A stretch of 64,000 nt of DNA from WHSW01 sp963742205 (GCA_963742205.1 CAVUKZ010000009.1:568215-632214), one strand, 5' to 3'; counted from the stretch's first letter, positions 34,389 through 43,462 are shown. Notes: generated by a model from the sequence alone, not told the origin. Program-made: numbers and translations.

Positions 34389-35448
34389 TCAGAAGAGCGA
34401 AGCCGCCCGCTCGGGCACCGGGAGCCCCAGATGCTCGAAGCCGCGCTCGGTGATCACGCGGCCCCGCGGGGTGCGCTTGATCAAGCCCTGCTGCAGCAGG
34501 TACGGCTCGTACACGTCCTCGATCGTCTCCTGCTCCTCGTCGACCGCCGCCGCCAGGGTCGAGAGCCCGACCGGCCCGCCGGAGAACTTCACCGCGACCG
34601 TCTCGAGGATCGTGCGGTCGTGGCGGTCGAGTCCGGCCGAGTCGACCTCGAGCAGGTCGAGGGCCTCGCCGGCGACCACGGCGGTGATCACGCCAGCTGC
34701 CGCGGACCTGCGCGTAGTCGCGCACTCGCTTCAGCAGCCGGTTGGCAACGCGCGGGGTGCCTCGCGAGCGCTCGGCGATCACGTCCTCGCCGCCGGGCTC
34801 CATCTCGACCTCGAGGATGCCCGCGGAACGGCGAACGATCTGCGCCAGGTCGGCGGGGCCGTAGTGCTCGAGCCGCTGGGTGACGCCGAAGCGATCGCGC
34901 AGCGGCGTCGTCAGCAACCCGGCCCTCGTCGTCGCGCCGATGAGCGTGAACGGCGGCAGATCCAGCGTGACCGTCCGCGCGCCGGCGCCCTGACCGAGCA
35001 CGATGGGCAGCTGCCGGTCCTCCATGGCCGGGTACAGGGTCTCCTCGATCGCGCGGTTGAGGCGGTGGATCTCGTCGATGAAGAACACCGACCCCGGTTC
35101 GAGCGCCGTGAGGAAGGAGGCGATGTCGGCCTTGCGCTCCAGCGCCGGGCCGGCCGTCTGCACGAACGGCGCCTCCAGCTCGGCGGCGACGATGTGGGCG
35201 AGCGAGGTCTTCCCGAGCCCCGGAGGCCCGGCGAGCAGCACGTGGTCGAGCGACTCCTCGCGCCCGCGCGCCGCCTCGATGAACACCTCGAGCTGGCCCG
35301 TCACCTGAACCTGGTTGACGAAGTCCGCGAGGCGCCGCGGGCGCAGCGAGCGGTCGAGCTCCTCGTCCGAGCCGGCCAGACGAGCCTCGGCCATCGGCTC
35401 CGGCCCCTCGACCCCGCCGCCGATCCCCGGGTCGCGGGAGATGCTCAC
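34389..35448 (-). CDS. ruvB: Holliday junction branch-migration helicase RuvB (one frameshift)
   Basis: AAA+ motor that drives branch migration with RuvA. Walker A LLAGPPGLGKTSLAHI, Walker B FFIDEIHRLN, sensor IGATTRAGLLTTPLRDRFG and arginine finger region are present, and the C-terminal winged helix ends RGRVITERGFEHLGL. The frame shifts by one base near 34702, between RVRDYAQVRG and GVITAVVAGEAL. About 353 residues. The GTG start at 35448 overlaps the ruvA stop (GTGA). Confidence 0.94.
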
Positions 35449-36041
35449 GAGCCGCTCCCGGTCCCGGCGCTTCGCAGGGCCGTCCCGATCAGCTCCTCCG
35501 GGGTCTCACCGCTGGCCTGCTCGAGCAGGCCCTCGGCCTCGACCGCGGTGTAGCCCAGGTTCACGAGGCCCTCTCGGGCGAGGGCACGCGGGTCGTCCTC
35601 ACCGGCGGCGCTGGCCGTCGTCACGACCTCGTTGAGCTCGCCGGCGACCTTCTCGCGCAGCTCGACGATCAGCCGTTCGGAGGTCCGCTTGCCGACGCCG
35701 GGCACGGCCTGGAAGCGCTTCGCGTCGCCGGCCGCGAGGGCACGGCGCAGCTCGCGCGGGGCGCCGCCGGAGAGGATCGCGACCGCGACCTTCGGTCCGA
35801 TGCCGGAGACGGAGGTGAGGTGGCCGAAGAGGTCGCGCTCCTCCTCGCTGGCGAACCCGTAGAGGGTCATCGAGTCATCGCGGGCGACGAGCTCGGTGTG
35901 GAGCGTCGCCGCCTTGCCCCGGGCGGGAACCGCCTTGAGGGTCTCGGCCGACACCGTCAGCCGGTAGCCGACGCCGGCGGCCTCGATCACCACGTGATCG
36001 GGGCGGCGCACGAGGACCTCGCCGCGGACCGAGGCGATCAT
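35445..36041 (-). CDS. ruvA: Holliday junction DNA-binding protein RuvA
   Basis: 198 residues. The OB-fold domain opens MIASVRGEVLVRRPDHVVIE, followed by two helix-hairpin-helix motifs (VSGIGPKVAVAILSG, VPGVGKRTSERLIVEL) that grip the junction, and the C-terminal domain III (AREGLVNLGYTAVEAEGLL) that contacts RuvB. ATG at 36041 overlaps the ruvC stop as ATGA. Confidence 0.95.
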   Translation of the reverse strand: MIASVRGEVLVRRPDHVVIEAAGVGYRLTVSAETLKAVPARGKAATLHTELVARDDSMTLYGFASEEERDLFGHLTSVSGIGPKVAVAILSGGAPRELRRALAAGDAKRFQAVPGVGKRTSERLIVELREKVAGELNEVVTTASAAGEDDPRALAREGLVNLGYTAVEAEGLLEQASGETPEELIGTALRSAGTGSGS

Positions 36042-36547
36042 CCGACGGGCACCGGCCGCTGCAGCGCGGCCTCGGTCGCGCTGTGTGCGCGGGCGTGGCC
36101 CGCGTGGCAGATCGCAACCGCGAGCGCGTCCGCCGTGTGATCGGATTCCGGCGGGCGGGCGAGGCCGAGCAGCGCGCCGACCATCTCCTGCACCTGGCGC
36201 TTGGGCGCTGCGCCGCTGCCGCAGACAGCCATCTTGACCGCCTGCGGCGTGTAGTCGAAGCACCTGATTCCCCGCTGTCCGGCCGCCAGCATCACGACGC
36301 CGCGGGCCTGGGCCACGGCCTGGGCGGAGCGGGCGTTCTTGTTGAAGTAGAGGTCCTCGAGCGCGACGGCCGCCGGCTCGTGCCAGGCGATCAGCTTCTC
36401 GAGCTCGGCGTGGATGGACGCGAGCCGGCTCTCGAGCGGGGCGTCACTCTGGGATTCGACGACGCCGCCATCGACGGCGGTCATCTGCCCTCCGGCGATC
36501 CGGACGACACCGAAACCAGTATTCGCCACGCCCGGGTCTATGCCCAT
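36038..36547 (-). CDS. ruvC: Crossover junction endodeoxyribonuclease RuvC
   Basis: 169-residue Holliday-junction resolvase. The acidic active-site residues lie in VMGIDPGVANTGFG, ALEDLYFNKN and the C-terminal SDHTADALAVAICH. ATG 36547 places the catalytic GIDPG at the N-terminus as usual; a GTG four codons earlier is also possible. It heads a ruvC-ruvA-ruvB operon. A GNAT gene diverges 92 bases upstream. Confidence 0.94.
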   Translation of the reverse strand: MGIDPGVANTGFGVVRIAGGQMTAVDGGVVESQSDAPLESRLASIHAELEKLIAWHEPAAVALEDLYFNKNARSAQAVAQARGVVMLAAGQRGIRCFDYTPQAVKMAVCGSGAAPKRQVQEMVGALLGLARPPESDHTADALAVAICHAGHARAHSATEAALQRPVPVG

Positions 36548-36638
36548 GACGAGGATCACTCGTACTGATTCTGCGCATACCCCCGGACGCCTCCCCGAGG
36601 TGGCATCCCCGGCGCTCAGGCGCGATGCTAGGCGGGCG

Positions 36639-37121
36639 ATGACGGAGGCCGAGATCGAGATCCGCGGGCTGCGACTCGCGGACGAGCTCGACATCCATAC
36701 GGCCTACGAGGAGGCCGTCGCCGAGGGCGGCTCGTTTCCGGTCGTGCCGCCGGTGAGCCTCACCGACACCAGGGCGGTGTGGATCGACGGCAACGACCGG
36801 GTCCTGGTCGCCGAGCTCGAGGGCAGCTTCGCGGGCTGCTGCTACGTGCGCCCCAACTACGCGGGCCGCGGCTCGTCGATCGCCAACGCGGGCTACCTGG
36901 TGCCCACATCGGCCCGCGGGCGCGGCGTCGGCCGCGCCCTGCTCGACCGGTCGCTGGACGAGGCCCGCGAGCTCAACTACGCGGCGATGATGTTCAACCT
37001 GGTCTTCGAGCGCAATCCCGCGCGCCGGCTCTGGGAGGCGGCGGGCTTTCGGGAGATCGGGCGGGTCCCGCGGGCGATCGACGCCGAGCAGGACGCGCTG
37101 ATCTACTTCCGCGAGCTCTAG
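36639..37121 (+). CDS. GNAT family N-acetyltransferase
   Basis: 160 residues. The acetyl-CoA-binding segment is GYLVPTSARGRGVGRALLDRS (fits Q/RxxGxG/A), with strand 5/helix 4 region MMFNLVFERNPARRLWEAAGF. N-terminal residues RGLRLADELDIHTAYEEAVAE form the substrate lobe. Substrate unknown. It is followed 11 bases later by another GNAT gene. Confidence 0.87.
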   Translation: MTEAEIEIRGLRLADELDIHTAYEEAVAEGGSFPVVPPVSLTDTRAVWIDGNDRVLVAELEGSFAGCCYVRPNYAGRGSSIANAGYLVPTSARGRGVGRALLDRSLDEARELNYAAMMFNLVFERNPARRLWEAAGFREIGRVPRAIDAEQDALIYFREL

Positions 37122-37132
37122 CCGGGCGCCGG

Positions 37133-37627
37133 ATGCGCTTCCGCCCGCTCGCCGCCGACGACATCGAGGCCGTGGTCGACATCGTCGTTCGCTGCGATGC
37201 GCTGACCGCCGACTGGGCCCCGCCCGGGTGGGAGCTGCCCTCCGGCTGGCGCCAGTCCGAGCTCCGAGTCTGGGCCCAGGACCTCGCCGAGGAGGGGCTC
37301 TGGTGCGACGTCGCCTGCGACGCGGACGGGGCCATCGTCGGCGCCTCGGTCGCCACTGCCGGCAGGGCGGAGCCGCCGGTGAGCGGGCACCTCGCCTCGC
37401 TGTTCGTGGAGCCACGCTGCCACGGAGGCGGGATCGGCGGGCGGCTCGCCACGCGGGCGGAGGACTGGATGCGCGACCAGGGCTGCGAGCGAGCGACGCT
37501 CACCGTGCTCGCCGGCGCGCCGGCGCTCGGCTTCTACCTCGCGCACGGCTGGGAGCGCGACGGCCGCAGCGGCACCTACGAGGCGTTCGGACTTCCGACC
37601 CTGGGGCTCGCGAAGCGGCTCGGATGA
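37133..37627 (+). CDS. GNAT family N-acetyltransferase
   Basis: 164 residues. The CoA-binding motif is ASLFVEPRCHGGGIGGRLA (RxxGxG with a Cys-His), and GAPALGFYLAHGWERDG is the C-terminal GNAT signature. It follows another GNAT gene closely, but the two share little sequence outside motifs, so recent duplication is not evident. The stop lies one base from the converging yebC stop. Confidence 0.86.
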   Translation: MRFRPLAADDIEAVVDIVVRCDALTADWAPPGWELPSGWRQSELRVWAQDLAEEGLWCDVACDADGAIVGASVATAGRAEPPVSGHLASLFVEPRCHGGGIGGRLATRAEDWMRDQGCERATLTVLAGAPALGFYLAHGWERDGRSGTYEAFGLPTLGLAKRLG

Positions 37628-37628
37628 C

Positions 37629-38381
37629 CTAGGCCGCGACCTGCTCGAGCAGCGCCTCGGGGATGTCGAAGTTGGCGTGCACGGCCTCGACGTCGTCGTG
37701 GTCGTCGAGCGACTCCATCAGCCGCACGAGCGCACGCGCCTCGCTCTCGTTGGCAATCTCCACCACCGCGTTCGGCTCCATCGACAGCTCGGCGGACTCG
37801 ATCTCGACCCCGTCGGCCTCGAGCGCCGCCCGCACGTCCGCGAGCGCGGCCGGGGGCATCGTCAGCTTCAGCACGTCGCCGTCCGGGGCGACGTCCTCGG
37901 CGCCCGCGTCGATTGCGCCCAGGAGATCGTCCTCGGAGTAGCGCTCGCCGTCGACCACGATCACGCCCTTCTTCTCGAACTGCCAGGCGACCGAGCCGGG
38001 CTCGCCGAGGTTGCCGTTGTGGCGGTCGAAGGCGTGACGCACCTCCGAGCCCGTGCGGTTGCGGTTGTCGGTCAGCGCCTCCACCAGCAGGGCGGCGCCG
38101 CCGGGTCCGTAGCCCTCGTAGACGACGCGCTCGATCTGCTCGTCCCCGCTGCCCTCGCCCGTGCCCCTCGCGATCGCCCGCTCGATGTTGTCCTTGGGCA
38201 TCGAGTAGCCCTTCGCCTTCTCGATCGCCGCGGCGAGGGTGAAGTTGGAGTCGGGGTCTCCCCCGCCCTCACGCGCCGCGATGGCGATCGCGCGCGCAAG
38301 CTTCGTGAACAGCTGACCGCGCTTGGCGTCGGTCGCCGCCTTCTTGTGCTTGATCGAAGCCCACTTGGAATGCCCGGACAT
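37629..38381 (-). CDS. yebC: YebC/PmpR family transcriptional regulator
   Basis: 250 residues, standard length. The N-terminus MSGHSKWASIKHKKAATDAK, the KGYSMPKDNIERAIARG motif and YEGYGPGGAALLVEALTDN are unmistakable. Members are DNA-binding regulators or assist translation at proline stretches. Encoded just upstream of ruvCAB but separated by two opposing GNAT genes. The ATG at 38381 is certain from the conserved N-terminus. Confidence 0.94.
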   Translation of the reverse strand: MSGHSKWASIKHKKAATDAKRGQLFTKLARAIAIAAREGGGDPDSNFTLAAAIEKAKGYSMPKDNIERAIARGTGEGSGDEQIERVVYEGYGPGGAALLVEALTDNRNRTGSEVRHAFDRHNGNLGEPGSVAWQFEKKGVIVVDGERYSEDDLLGAIDAGAEDVAPDGDVLKLTMPPAALADVRAALEADGVEIESAELSMEPNAVVEIANESEARALVRLMESLDDHDDVEAVHANFDIPEALLEQVAA

Positions 38382-38420
38382 AGCCTCGATTCTAGGAAGG
38401 CCATCGAGTCGAGGAGGACC

Positions 38421-38526
38421 GGCGCCACGCCGCGCACGCCCGGACGCGGAAGCAGAAAAAAATGTCCGCGGCAAAGCCGCGGACAATTGATTCGAGCGAG
38501 AGCGGAGGACGTGGCGCGCTTTATTC
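38421..38526 (+). repeat. Intergenic repeat of about 100 bp, copy 2
   Basis: Counterpart of 22103-22200, in opposite orientation. It holds the perfect hairpin GTCCGCGGC/GCCGCGGAC (38464-38483). On the minus strand the hairpin is followed by ATTTTTTTC, a good intrinsic terminator. It lies in the 347-base gap between yebC and the HtaA-like gene; I see no open reading frame in this gap. Confidence 0.65.
38457..38483 (-). terminator. Intrinsic terminator inside repeat copy 2
   Basis: Nine-base stem GTCCGCGGC/GCCGCGGAC with a three-base loop, followed by a run of seven T on the minus strand. It would stop minus-strand transcripts before yebC. Confidence 0.75.
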
Positions 38527-38676
38527 AAGCGCCGGCCGCGACCGGACCCCCGAGGTCCGGCCGCGGCAATCGGCGTCGGCATCCCTTTAATGGCGCCGTT
38601 TTGTAACCCCCTGAGCGCCCCCTGGCACAAGCCGGTGGCGCGGCGCGCAGACCTACAACAGCGCGAGGGACAAGAA

Positions 38677-38707
38677 GTTGCGCGGCCGTACGGAGCGGCC
38701 GCGCAAC
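38677..38707 (-). terminator. Strong hairpin after the HtaA-like gene
   Basis: Twelve-base perfect stem GTTGCGCGGCCG/CGGCCGCGCAAC with a seven-base loop, starting 22 bases after the stop codon. The following sequence TTCTTG is T-poor, so termination efficiency is uncertain. Confidence 0.6.
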
Positions 38708-38728
38708 TCGAGTCCACAGTGTGTCGCG

Positions 38729-39298
38729 CTAGCTGGTGAGTGCGGCCTTCACCGTCACCGTTCCGAGGGGGATGCCCTTGCGGAACGGGAAGTTGAAGGT
38801 GTCGGACAGCACCTCGGCGCCGGCCTTGGCCAACGTCGCGTCCGCGCCCTTGATCTTCAGGTTGGTGCCGGAGCTGCCGCCGATCGTCGCGTCGGAGAGA
38901 TCGAGGTCGATGAACCGGACCTCGGCCCCGCCGGACTTCGCGAACAGCTTCGTCTTGTTCTTGCCGATCTTGATCGTGAACTTCGTGAACTTCACGCCTG
39001 GGCCGCCCTCGGTGAAGAACGCGAGGCCGCCGCGATGGTCGATCGTGCCCTTCGGGCCCGTGTTGATGTCGCCGCCCTTGATCGGGAAGTTGAAGCCGTG
39101 CTTGCCGCTCTTCGCGGCTCCGGTGGTGTCGATCCCGATGCTCATGTCGGCGAAGCCCTCACCGGTCGCCTGATCGAACTTGAGCACGGTCTTGCCGCCG
39201 GTTACCGGGTCGGCGATCGCCGCCGGTACGACCAGCGCGGCGACCACCAGGGTCAGGGGCGCCAGTAACCAGACTCGCGCCCGCATTGCAACCTTCAT
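38729..39298 (-). CDS. Exported HtaA-domain-like protein
   Basis: 189 residues with a signal peptide (MRARVWLLAPLTLVVAALVVPAAIA). The mature part has FNFPIKGGDINTGPKGTIDH followed by RGGLAFF, the pattern of HtaA-type beta domains that bind haem in corynebacteria, and ends FPFRKGIPLGTVTVKAAL. No haem ligand is proven. ATG start at 39298; a second Met at codon 5 is possible. It is set apart by terminator-like hairpins downstream. Confidence 0.7.
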   Translation of the reverse strand: MKVAMRARVWLLAPLTLVVAALVVPAAIADPVTGGKTVLKFDQATGEGFADMSIGIDTTGAAKSGKHGFNFPIKGGDINTGPKGTIDHRGGLAFFTEGGPGVKFTKFTIKIGKNKTKLFAKSGGAEVRFIDLDLSDATIGGSSGTNLKIKGADATLAKAGAEVLSDTFNFPFRKGIPLGTVTVKAALTS

Positions 39299-39330
39299 CA
39301 GTACTCCTTTCGTCCCACGCCTAACGCCGC

Positions 39331-40434
39331 TCAGACGGCGAAGGCGCCATCCTGCTGGAGGACTTCGCCGTCCACCTCCAGCTTCCCTCCGCGGCGGAGG
39401 TCGCAGACGAGGTCAGTGTGGACGGCGCTCTCGTTGATCCCACCGGATTCGGGATAGCTCGCCCCGACGGCGAGGTGCACCGTGCCGCCGATCTTCTCGT
39501 CGAGCAGGATCGAGCGCGTCCCACGCTCGATGCCGAAGTTGGTCCCGATCCCAAGCTCGCCGAGGCGCCGAGCGCCCTCGTCCGTGTCGAGCATGCTGAT
39601 CAGGTACTGCTCACCCCGTTCGGCGGTGGCGTCGACGACCTTGCCCGCGTCGAAGCGCAGCCGCACGCCGGCGACCTCGCGGCCTCCGATCGTCGCCGGC
39701 AGGTGGAAGGTGACCTCGCCCTCCACCGAGTCCTCGATCGGACCGGTGAAGAACTCGCCGTCGGGCATGTTGTGCTCACCGTCGCAGGGGATGAAGTGGC
39801 GCCCGGCGATCCCGAGGGTCAGGTCGGTGCCGTCGGCGACGATGCGGACCTGCTCGCGGCCCTCGATCCACTCGGCGAGCCGGCGGCATTCCTCGGAGGC
39901 GCGGTTCCAGGCGCCGAGCGGGTCGGGGTCGTCGGCGAGGCAGGCGCGGTAGTAGAAGTCCTCGAAGTCGACGAGGCTCATCTCGGCGTCCGCGGCGTGG
40001 GCGTTGGTCGGATACATGGTCCCCACCCACCGATGCTCGCCCTCGGAGGCGCGCCGCATCATCGTCTGGAGCAGTTCGCGGGTGGCGGCGCGGCGAACCG
40101 TCTGGCGCTCCGGGGGCACGTTGGAGAGCTCGCGGGTGTTCGTGTCGGCCCAGATCGCGATCCGGCAGTCGGACTCCTCGGCGCCCCAGCGCGCCAGCGG
40201 TGAGATCCACTCGAGCTGGTCGTCGGTGGCGTACTTGAAGTAGGCGGCCTGCTGGCCGTCGAAGCTGAGCGAGACAGCCGGCAGCCCGCCGGCTTCCAGC
40301 ACCTCCCGGTAGATCGCGGCGATCAGCGGCTCGGCGGCCGACGGGCCCTCGATCAGGCACGTGTCGCCCGGCCCCACCTTGGTCGAGTAGCCGACCAGGA
40401 TCCGGGCGAGGTTGTCAACTCTGGGGTCGCTCAT
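39331..40434 (-). CDS. Aminopeptidase, M29 (thermophilic AmpT/AmpS) family
   Basis: 367-residue metallo-aminopeptidase. Characteristic segments are ARILVGYSTKVGPGDTCLIEG, WADTNTRELSNVPPER, the metal ligands in PDGEFFTGPIEDSVEGEV (Glu) and the C-terminal ILLDEKIGGTVHLAVGASYP, GGINESAVHTDLV (His, Asp). The ATG at 40434 overlaps the pdxT stop (ATGA), so it is co-translated with the vitamin B6 genes, possibly recycling peptides in the same transcript. Confidence 0.9.
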   Translation of the reverse strand: MSDPRVDNLARILVGYSTKVGPGDTCLIEGPSAAEPLIAAIYREVLEAGGLPAVSLSFDGQQAAYFKYATDDQLEWISPLARWGAEESDCRIAIWADTNTRELSNVPPERQTVRRAATRELLQTMMRRASEGEHRWVGTMYPTNAHAADAEMSLVDFEDFYYRACLADDPDPLGAWNRASEECRRLAEWIEGREQVRIVADGTDLTLGIAGRHFIPCDGEHNMPDGEFFTGPIEDSVEGEVTFHLPATIGGREVAGVRLRFDAGKVVDATAERGEQYLISMLDTDEGARRLGELGIGTNFGIERGTRSILLDEKIGGTVHLAVGASYPESGGINESAVHTDLVCDLRRGGKLEVDGEVLQQDGAFAV

Positions 40435-41057
40435 CTCACTCCTTCCTCCGCGGACGCCGCGTCTCGGCGGACCGCCGTTGCCATCGCCATCAACAGCGCG
40501 TGCACCCGCGAGTCCTCGGTGAGCTCGGGGTGAAACGCGCACAGCAGAAACCGGTCGGTGCCCACCGCCACCGGGTGTCCGTCGACCTCCGCCAGGACCT
40601 GCACGCCGTCGCCGACCCGCTCGACCCAGGGGGCGCGGATGAACACCGCCCGCAGCGGCTCCGGTCCGATCCCCTCGAGCGTGAGATCGGCCTCGAAGCT
40701 GGCGATCTGGCGCCCGAAGGCGTTGCGGCGGCAGCTGACGTCGACGAACCCGAGGTGCTCGCGGTCGCAGAGGATCATCCCGGCGCAGGTACCCAGTACG
40801 GGCCGGCCCGCGTCGACGTGGGCGCGCAGCGCCGGCTCCAGTCCGTCGCGCTCGATCGCCTTGGCGATCGTCGTCGACTCGCCGCCGGGGATCACGAGGG
40901 CGTCGAGGGCGTCGAGCGCCTCGGGCGTGCGCACCTCGACGGCGTCGGCGCCGAGCTCTCGCAACATCCGCGCGTGGGCCGCGAAGTCACCCTGGCTGGC
41001 AAGCACGCCGACGCGCAGGCGCGGGTCGCTGCCCCCGTCGCCGAACGCCAGGCCCAC
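40431..41057 (-). CDS. pdxT: Pyridoxal 5'-phosphate synthase glutaminase subunit
   Basis: 208-residue class I glutaminase giving ammonia to PdxS. LRVGVLASQGDFAAHARML is the PdxT N-terminus, VIPGGESTTIAK the oxyanion strand, GTCAGMILC the nucleophile Cys, and FLLCAFHPELTEDSRVH the His-Glu pair. GTG start directly abuts the pdxS stop (TGAGTG). Confidence 0.95.
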   Translation of the reverse strand: MGLAFGDGGSDPRLRVGVLASQGDFAAHARMLRELGADAVEVRTPEALDALDALVIPGGESTTIAKAIERDGLEPALRAHVDAGRPVLGTCAGMILCDREHLGFVDVSCRRNAFGRQIASFEADLTLEGIGPEPLRAVFIRAPWVERVGDGVQVLAEVDGHPVAVGTDRFLLCAFHPELTEDSRVHALLMAMATAVRRDAASAEEGVR

Positions 41058-41945
41058 TCAGGACCCGCGCTGCTGCAACAACTCGCCCTGGGCGGCGAGC
41101 TCGGCGATGTCGTCGCCGCGCATCGCGGCGCCGAGGCCCGTGGACGCGGCCGCGACCCGCTCGGGGTCGCCAAAGTGCGTCGTCGCCTCGACGATCGCCC
41201 GCGCCATCCGCTCCGGGTCGGCGGACTTGAAGATTCCCGAGCCGACGAAGTTGCCCTCCGCCCCGAGCTGCATCGTCAGCGCTGCGTCGGCCGGGGTCGC
41301 GATGCCTCCGGCGCAGAACAGCGGCACCGGGAGCCAGCCGAGATCGGCGACCTCCTCGACGACGTCGATCGGCGCCCGCAGGTCCTTGGCCATTGCGGGC
41401 AGCTCCTCGCGGCGCAGCGTGCCGAGCTGCCGGATGCCGCCGACGATCTCGCGCAGGTGGCGGACGGCCTCGACGATGTTGCCGGTGCCGGCCTCGCCCT
41501 TGGAGCGGATCATCGCCGCCCCCTCGCCGATCCGGCGAAGCGCCTCGCCGAGGTTCGTGGCGCCGCAGACGAACGGGGTCTCGAAGGCGTGCTTGTCGAT
41601 GTGGTTGGACTCGTCGGCCGGTGTCAGGACCTCGGACTCGTCGATGTAGTCGATCTCCAGGGCCTGAAGCACCTGAGCCTCGGCGAAGTGGCCGATCCGC
41701 GCCTTGGCCATCACCGGGATGGAGACCGCCTCCTTGATCTCCTCGATCATCGACGGGTCGCTCATCCGCGCCACGCCACCGTCGCGGCGAATGTCCGCGG
41801 GGACGCGCTCCAGAGCCATCACCGCGACGGCCCCCGCCTCCTCGGCGATCCTGGCCTCCGCGGCCGTGACCACGTCCATGATCACGCCGCCCTTGAGCAT
41901 CTCCGCGAGGCCGCGCTTGACCCGGAATGTCGCTCGTTCTGCCAC
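41058..41945 (-). CDS. pdxS: Pyridoxal 5'-phosphate synthase lyase subunit
   Basis: Makes PLP from ribose-5-phosphate, glyceraldehyde-3-phosphate and ammonia. 295 residues: FRVKRGLAEMLKGGVIMDVV, catalytic lysines in IPVMAKARIGHF and IRSKGEAGTGNIVEA, and phosphate loop LFCAGGIATPADAALTMQLG. GTG at 41945 is chosen by the conserved N-terminus. First gene of pdxS-pdxT-aminopeptidase. Confidence 0.95.
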   Translation of the reverse strand: MAERATFRVKRGLAEMLKGGVIMDVVTAAEARIAEEAGAVAVMALERVPADIRRDGGVARMSDPSMIEEIKEAVSIPVMAKARIGHFAEAQVLQALEIDYIDESEVLTPADESNHIDKHAFETPFVCGATNLGEALRRIGEGAAMIRSKGEAGTGNIVEAVRHLREIVGGIRQLGTLRREELPAMAKDLRAPIDVVEEVADLGWLPVPLFCAGGIATPADAALTMQLGAEGNFVGSGIFKSADPERMARAIVEATTHFGDPERVAAASTGLGAAMRGDDIAELAAQGELLQQRGS

Positions 41946-42049
41946 CGCGATCAAGCATAGAGAGGGCGGGGCGACCCGCCGCCCGCGGCTCGGTCCAATC
42001 TCAGAGGCCGGAGTTGTCCGGGTCGGCAAGCGCGCGAGGTGCCGGCACC

Positions 42050-42098
42050 GCCGAGTGCCATCTGAACCACCTCTGAGGTGGCTGAGGTGTCACTCGGC
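42050..42098. repeat. Long imperfect inverted repeat between the NlpC/P60 gene and pdxS
   Basis: GCCGAGTG (42050-42057) pairs with CACTCGGC (42091-42098), enclosing a second hairpin CCACCTC/GAGGTGG. It could terminate the NlpC/P60 transcript or be a protein-binding dyad. There is no T-run. Confidence 0.5.
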
Positions 42099-42115
42099 CG
42101 AGGTGGCGCGCGCGC

Positions 42116-43345
42116 TTAGTAGCCGGGCGGGTGGGTGGCGACGAAGCCGGACGAGTCGCGCAGCGATGTCTGCCAGCGCGGCGGCGCCCCGGAGGTGTCG
42201 AAGCGGATGCCGGCGATCTCCATGTAGGCGTGGCCCGGGTTCGAATAGACCGTGATCCACTGGCCGGGCCCGGGATCGCCCCAGGTCATGAAGCCCGTCG
42301 AATCGAGCGGCGCGGAGAGCAGGCCGCCGCCGTGCAGCGCGAAGCTCACCGAGCCCGAGCAGTCGTAGCCGCTGGCCTCGAACGAGCCGTGGCCGCCGCC
42401 GTACACGTACGGCGTGTTCGTGATCTGGTTCCCGGCGGCGATCGCGCCCTTGACCGCCTCGGGGGCGTCCGCCGGGGCGGTTGCGGTGCCGTCGGGGTTC
42501 AGCGTTGCCTGCGAGCCGCTCGGGGCGGCGACCTGCTCGGCGGGAGCCGCCGAGGTGTCCGCGGTCGGCGCCGCGTCGGGCTCGGCTGCCGGCGCGGGCG
42601 CCGGGTCGGGCTTCGACAGGGCCTTGACGAGGCTCTGCGCCTGGCCCTGCAGGTCGGCGAGCTGGCCGCGGCGGCGCTCCTGCGCGGCGCGCAGCGCGGA
42701 CTCGCGCTCCTCGAGCGTCGCCCGGGACGCCGCCAATGTCTGCTGGCGCTCGGCGATCGCCGCGCGGGCGTCCTCCATCCGCGAGACCGAGGTCTCGACC
42801 TCGTCGACGTGAGCGCTCGCCGCAGCTCGCAGGTTGCGCACCCGGCCGACGACGCCGCTCTGGTAGTCCTGGATGCGCTCGAGGTACAGCGACCTGGTGG
42901 TCAGGTCGTCGACGTCCTGAGAGTTCAGGAGCAGCATCGCGGCGTCGGGCTCGCCGTTGCGGTAAATCGAGACGAGCAGTTGCTCGAGCTCGCCGAGCGC
43001 GCTCGTCAGGCGCCGCTTGGTCTGCGCCAGCGCGTCCCGCGCGTCGGCGAGGTCGTTTCTCGCCGCGGCGAGCTTCGCCTCCTGCTTGGCAAGCTCGGCC
43101 GCGACCGCGTCCTCACGCTGACGCAGCGCCGAGACCTGCCCGAGGAGCGAGTCGACGGCGGCGTTCTGCTCCGCGAGCTGGGCACGGACCTGGTCCTGTT
43201 CGGCGCGGACCTGGTCGAGTTGCGCGGTCTGCGCGCTGGTGTTCGGACCGTCGGCGAGCGCGATCGCCAGGGCGCCTGCGAGCACGGCAAACGCGACCGC
43301 GAGGCGGTGTCTGAACGGGCGGTAGTTGATCGGCGCGTTCGGCAT
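42116..43345 (-). CDS. Exported NlpC/P60-type peptidoglycan hydrolase with coiled-coil
   Basis: 409 residues. A signal segment (RHRLAVAFAVLAGALAIALA) precedes a coiled coil at residues 40-250 (QLDQVRAEQDQVRAQLAEQN and following), as in RipA/PcsB-type cell-separation enzymes. An Ala/Pro-rich linker follows, then a catalytic domain with TNTPYVYGGGHG, nucleophile in SGYDCSGSVSFALHG and His in SNPGHAYMEIAGIRFD. It probably cleaves stem peptides when activated by an FtsEX-like partner, not seen here. Confidence 0.88.
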   Translation of the reverse strand: MPNAPINYRPFRHRLAVAFAVLAGALAIALADGPNTSAQTAQLDQVRAEQDQVRAQLAEQNAAVDSLLGQVSALRQREDAVAAELAKQEAKLAAARNDLADARDALAQTKRRLTSALGELEQLLVSIYRNGEPDAAMLLLNSQDVDDLTTRSLYLERIQDYQSGVVGRVRNLRAAASAHVDEVETSVSRMEDARAAIAERQQTLAASRATLEERESALRAAQERRRGQLADLQGQAQSLVKALSKPDPAPAPAAEPDAAPTADTSAAPAEQVAAPSGSQATLNPDGTATAPADAPEAVKGAIAAGNQITNTPYVYGGGHGSFEASGYDCSGSVSFALHGGGLLSAPLDSTGFMTWGDPGPGQWITVYSNPGHAYMEIAGIRFDTSGAPPRWQTSLRDSSGFVATHPPGY

Positions 43346-43462
43346 TCCTTCGCCGGACCGCGAGGCCCCCGGCGCCCTCGACCGTAGTCAGGTGCGCGCC
43401 CGAATGTGAGCGTTCTATGAGATTTGCAGGATCTCTTGCATGGGAGGAATCTCCCAGCGGGC

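Noticed and set aside
36639..37627. Recent tandem duplication of a GNAT gene
   Set aside because: The two proteins share only general GNAT motifs.
43346..43462. Cyclic-di-AMP (ydaO) riboswitch upstream of the NlpC/P60 gene
   Set aside because: Such switches often precede these genes in actinobacteria, but the conserved ydaO core blocks were not found in this 117-base gap, which is also too short.
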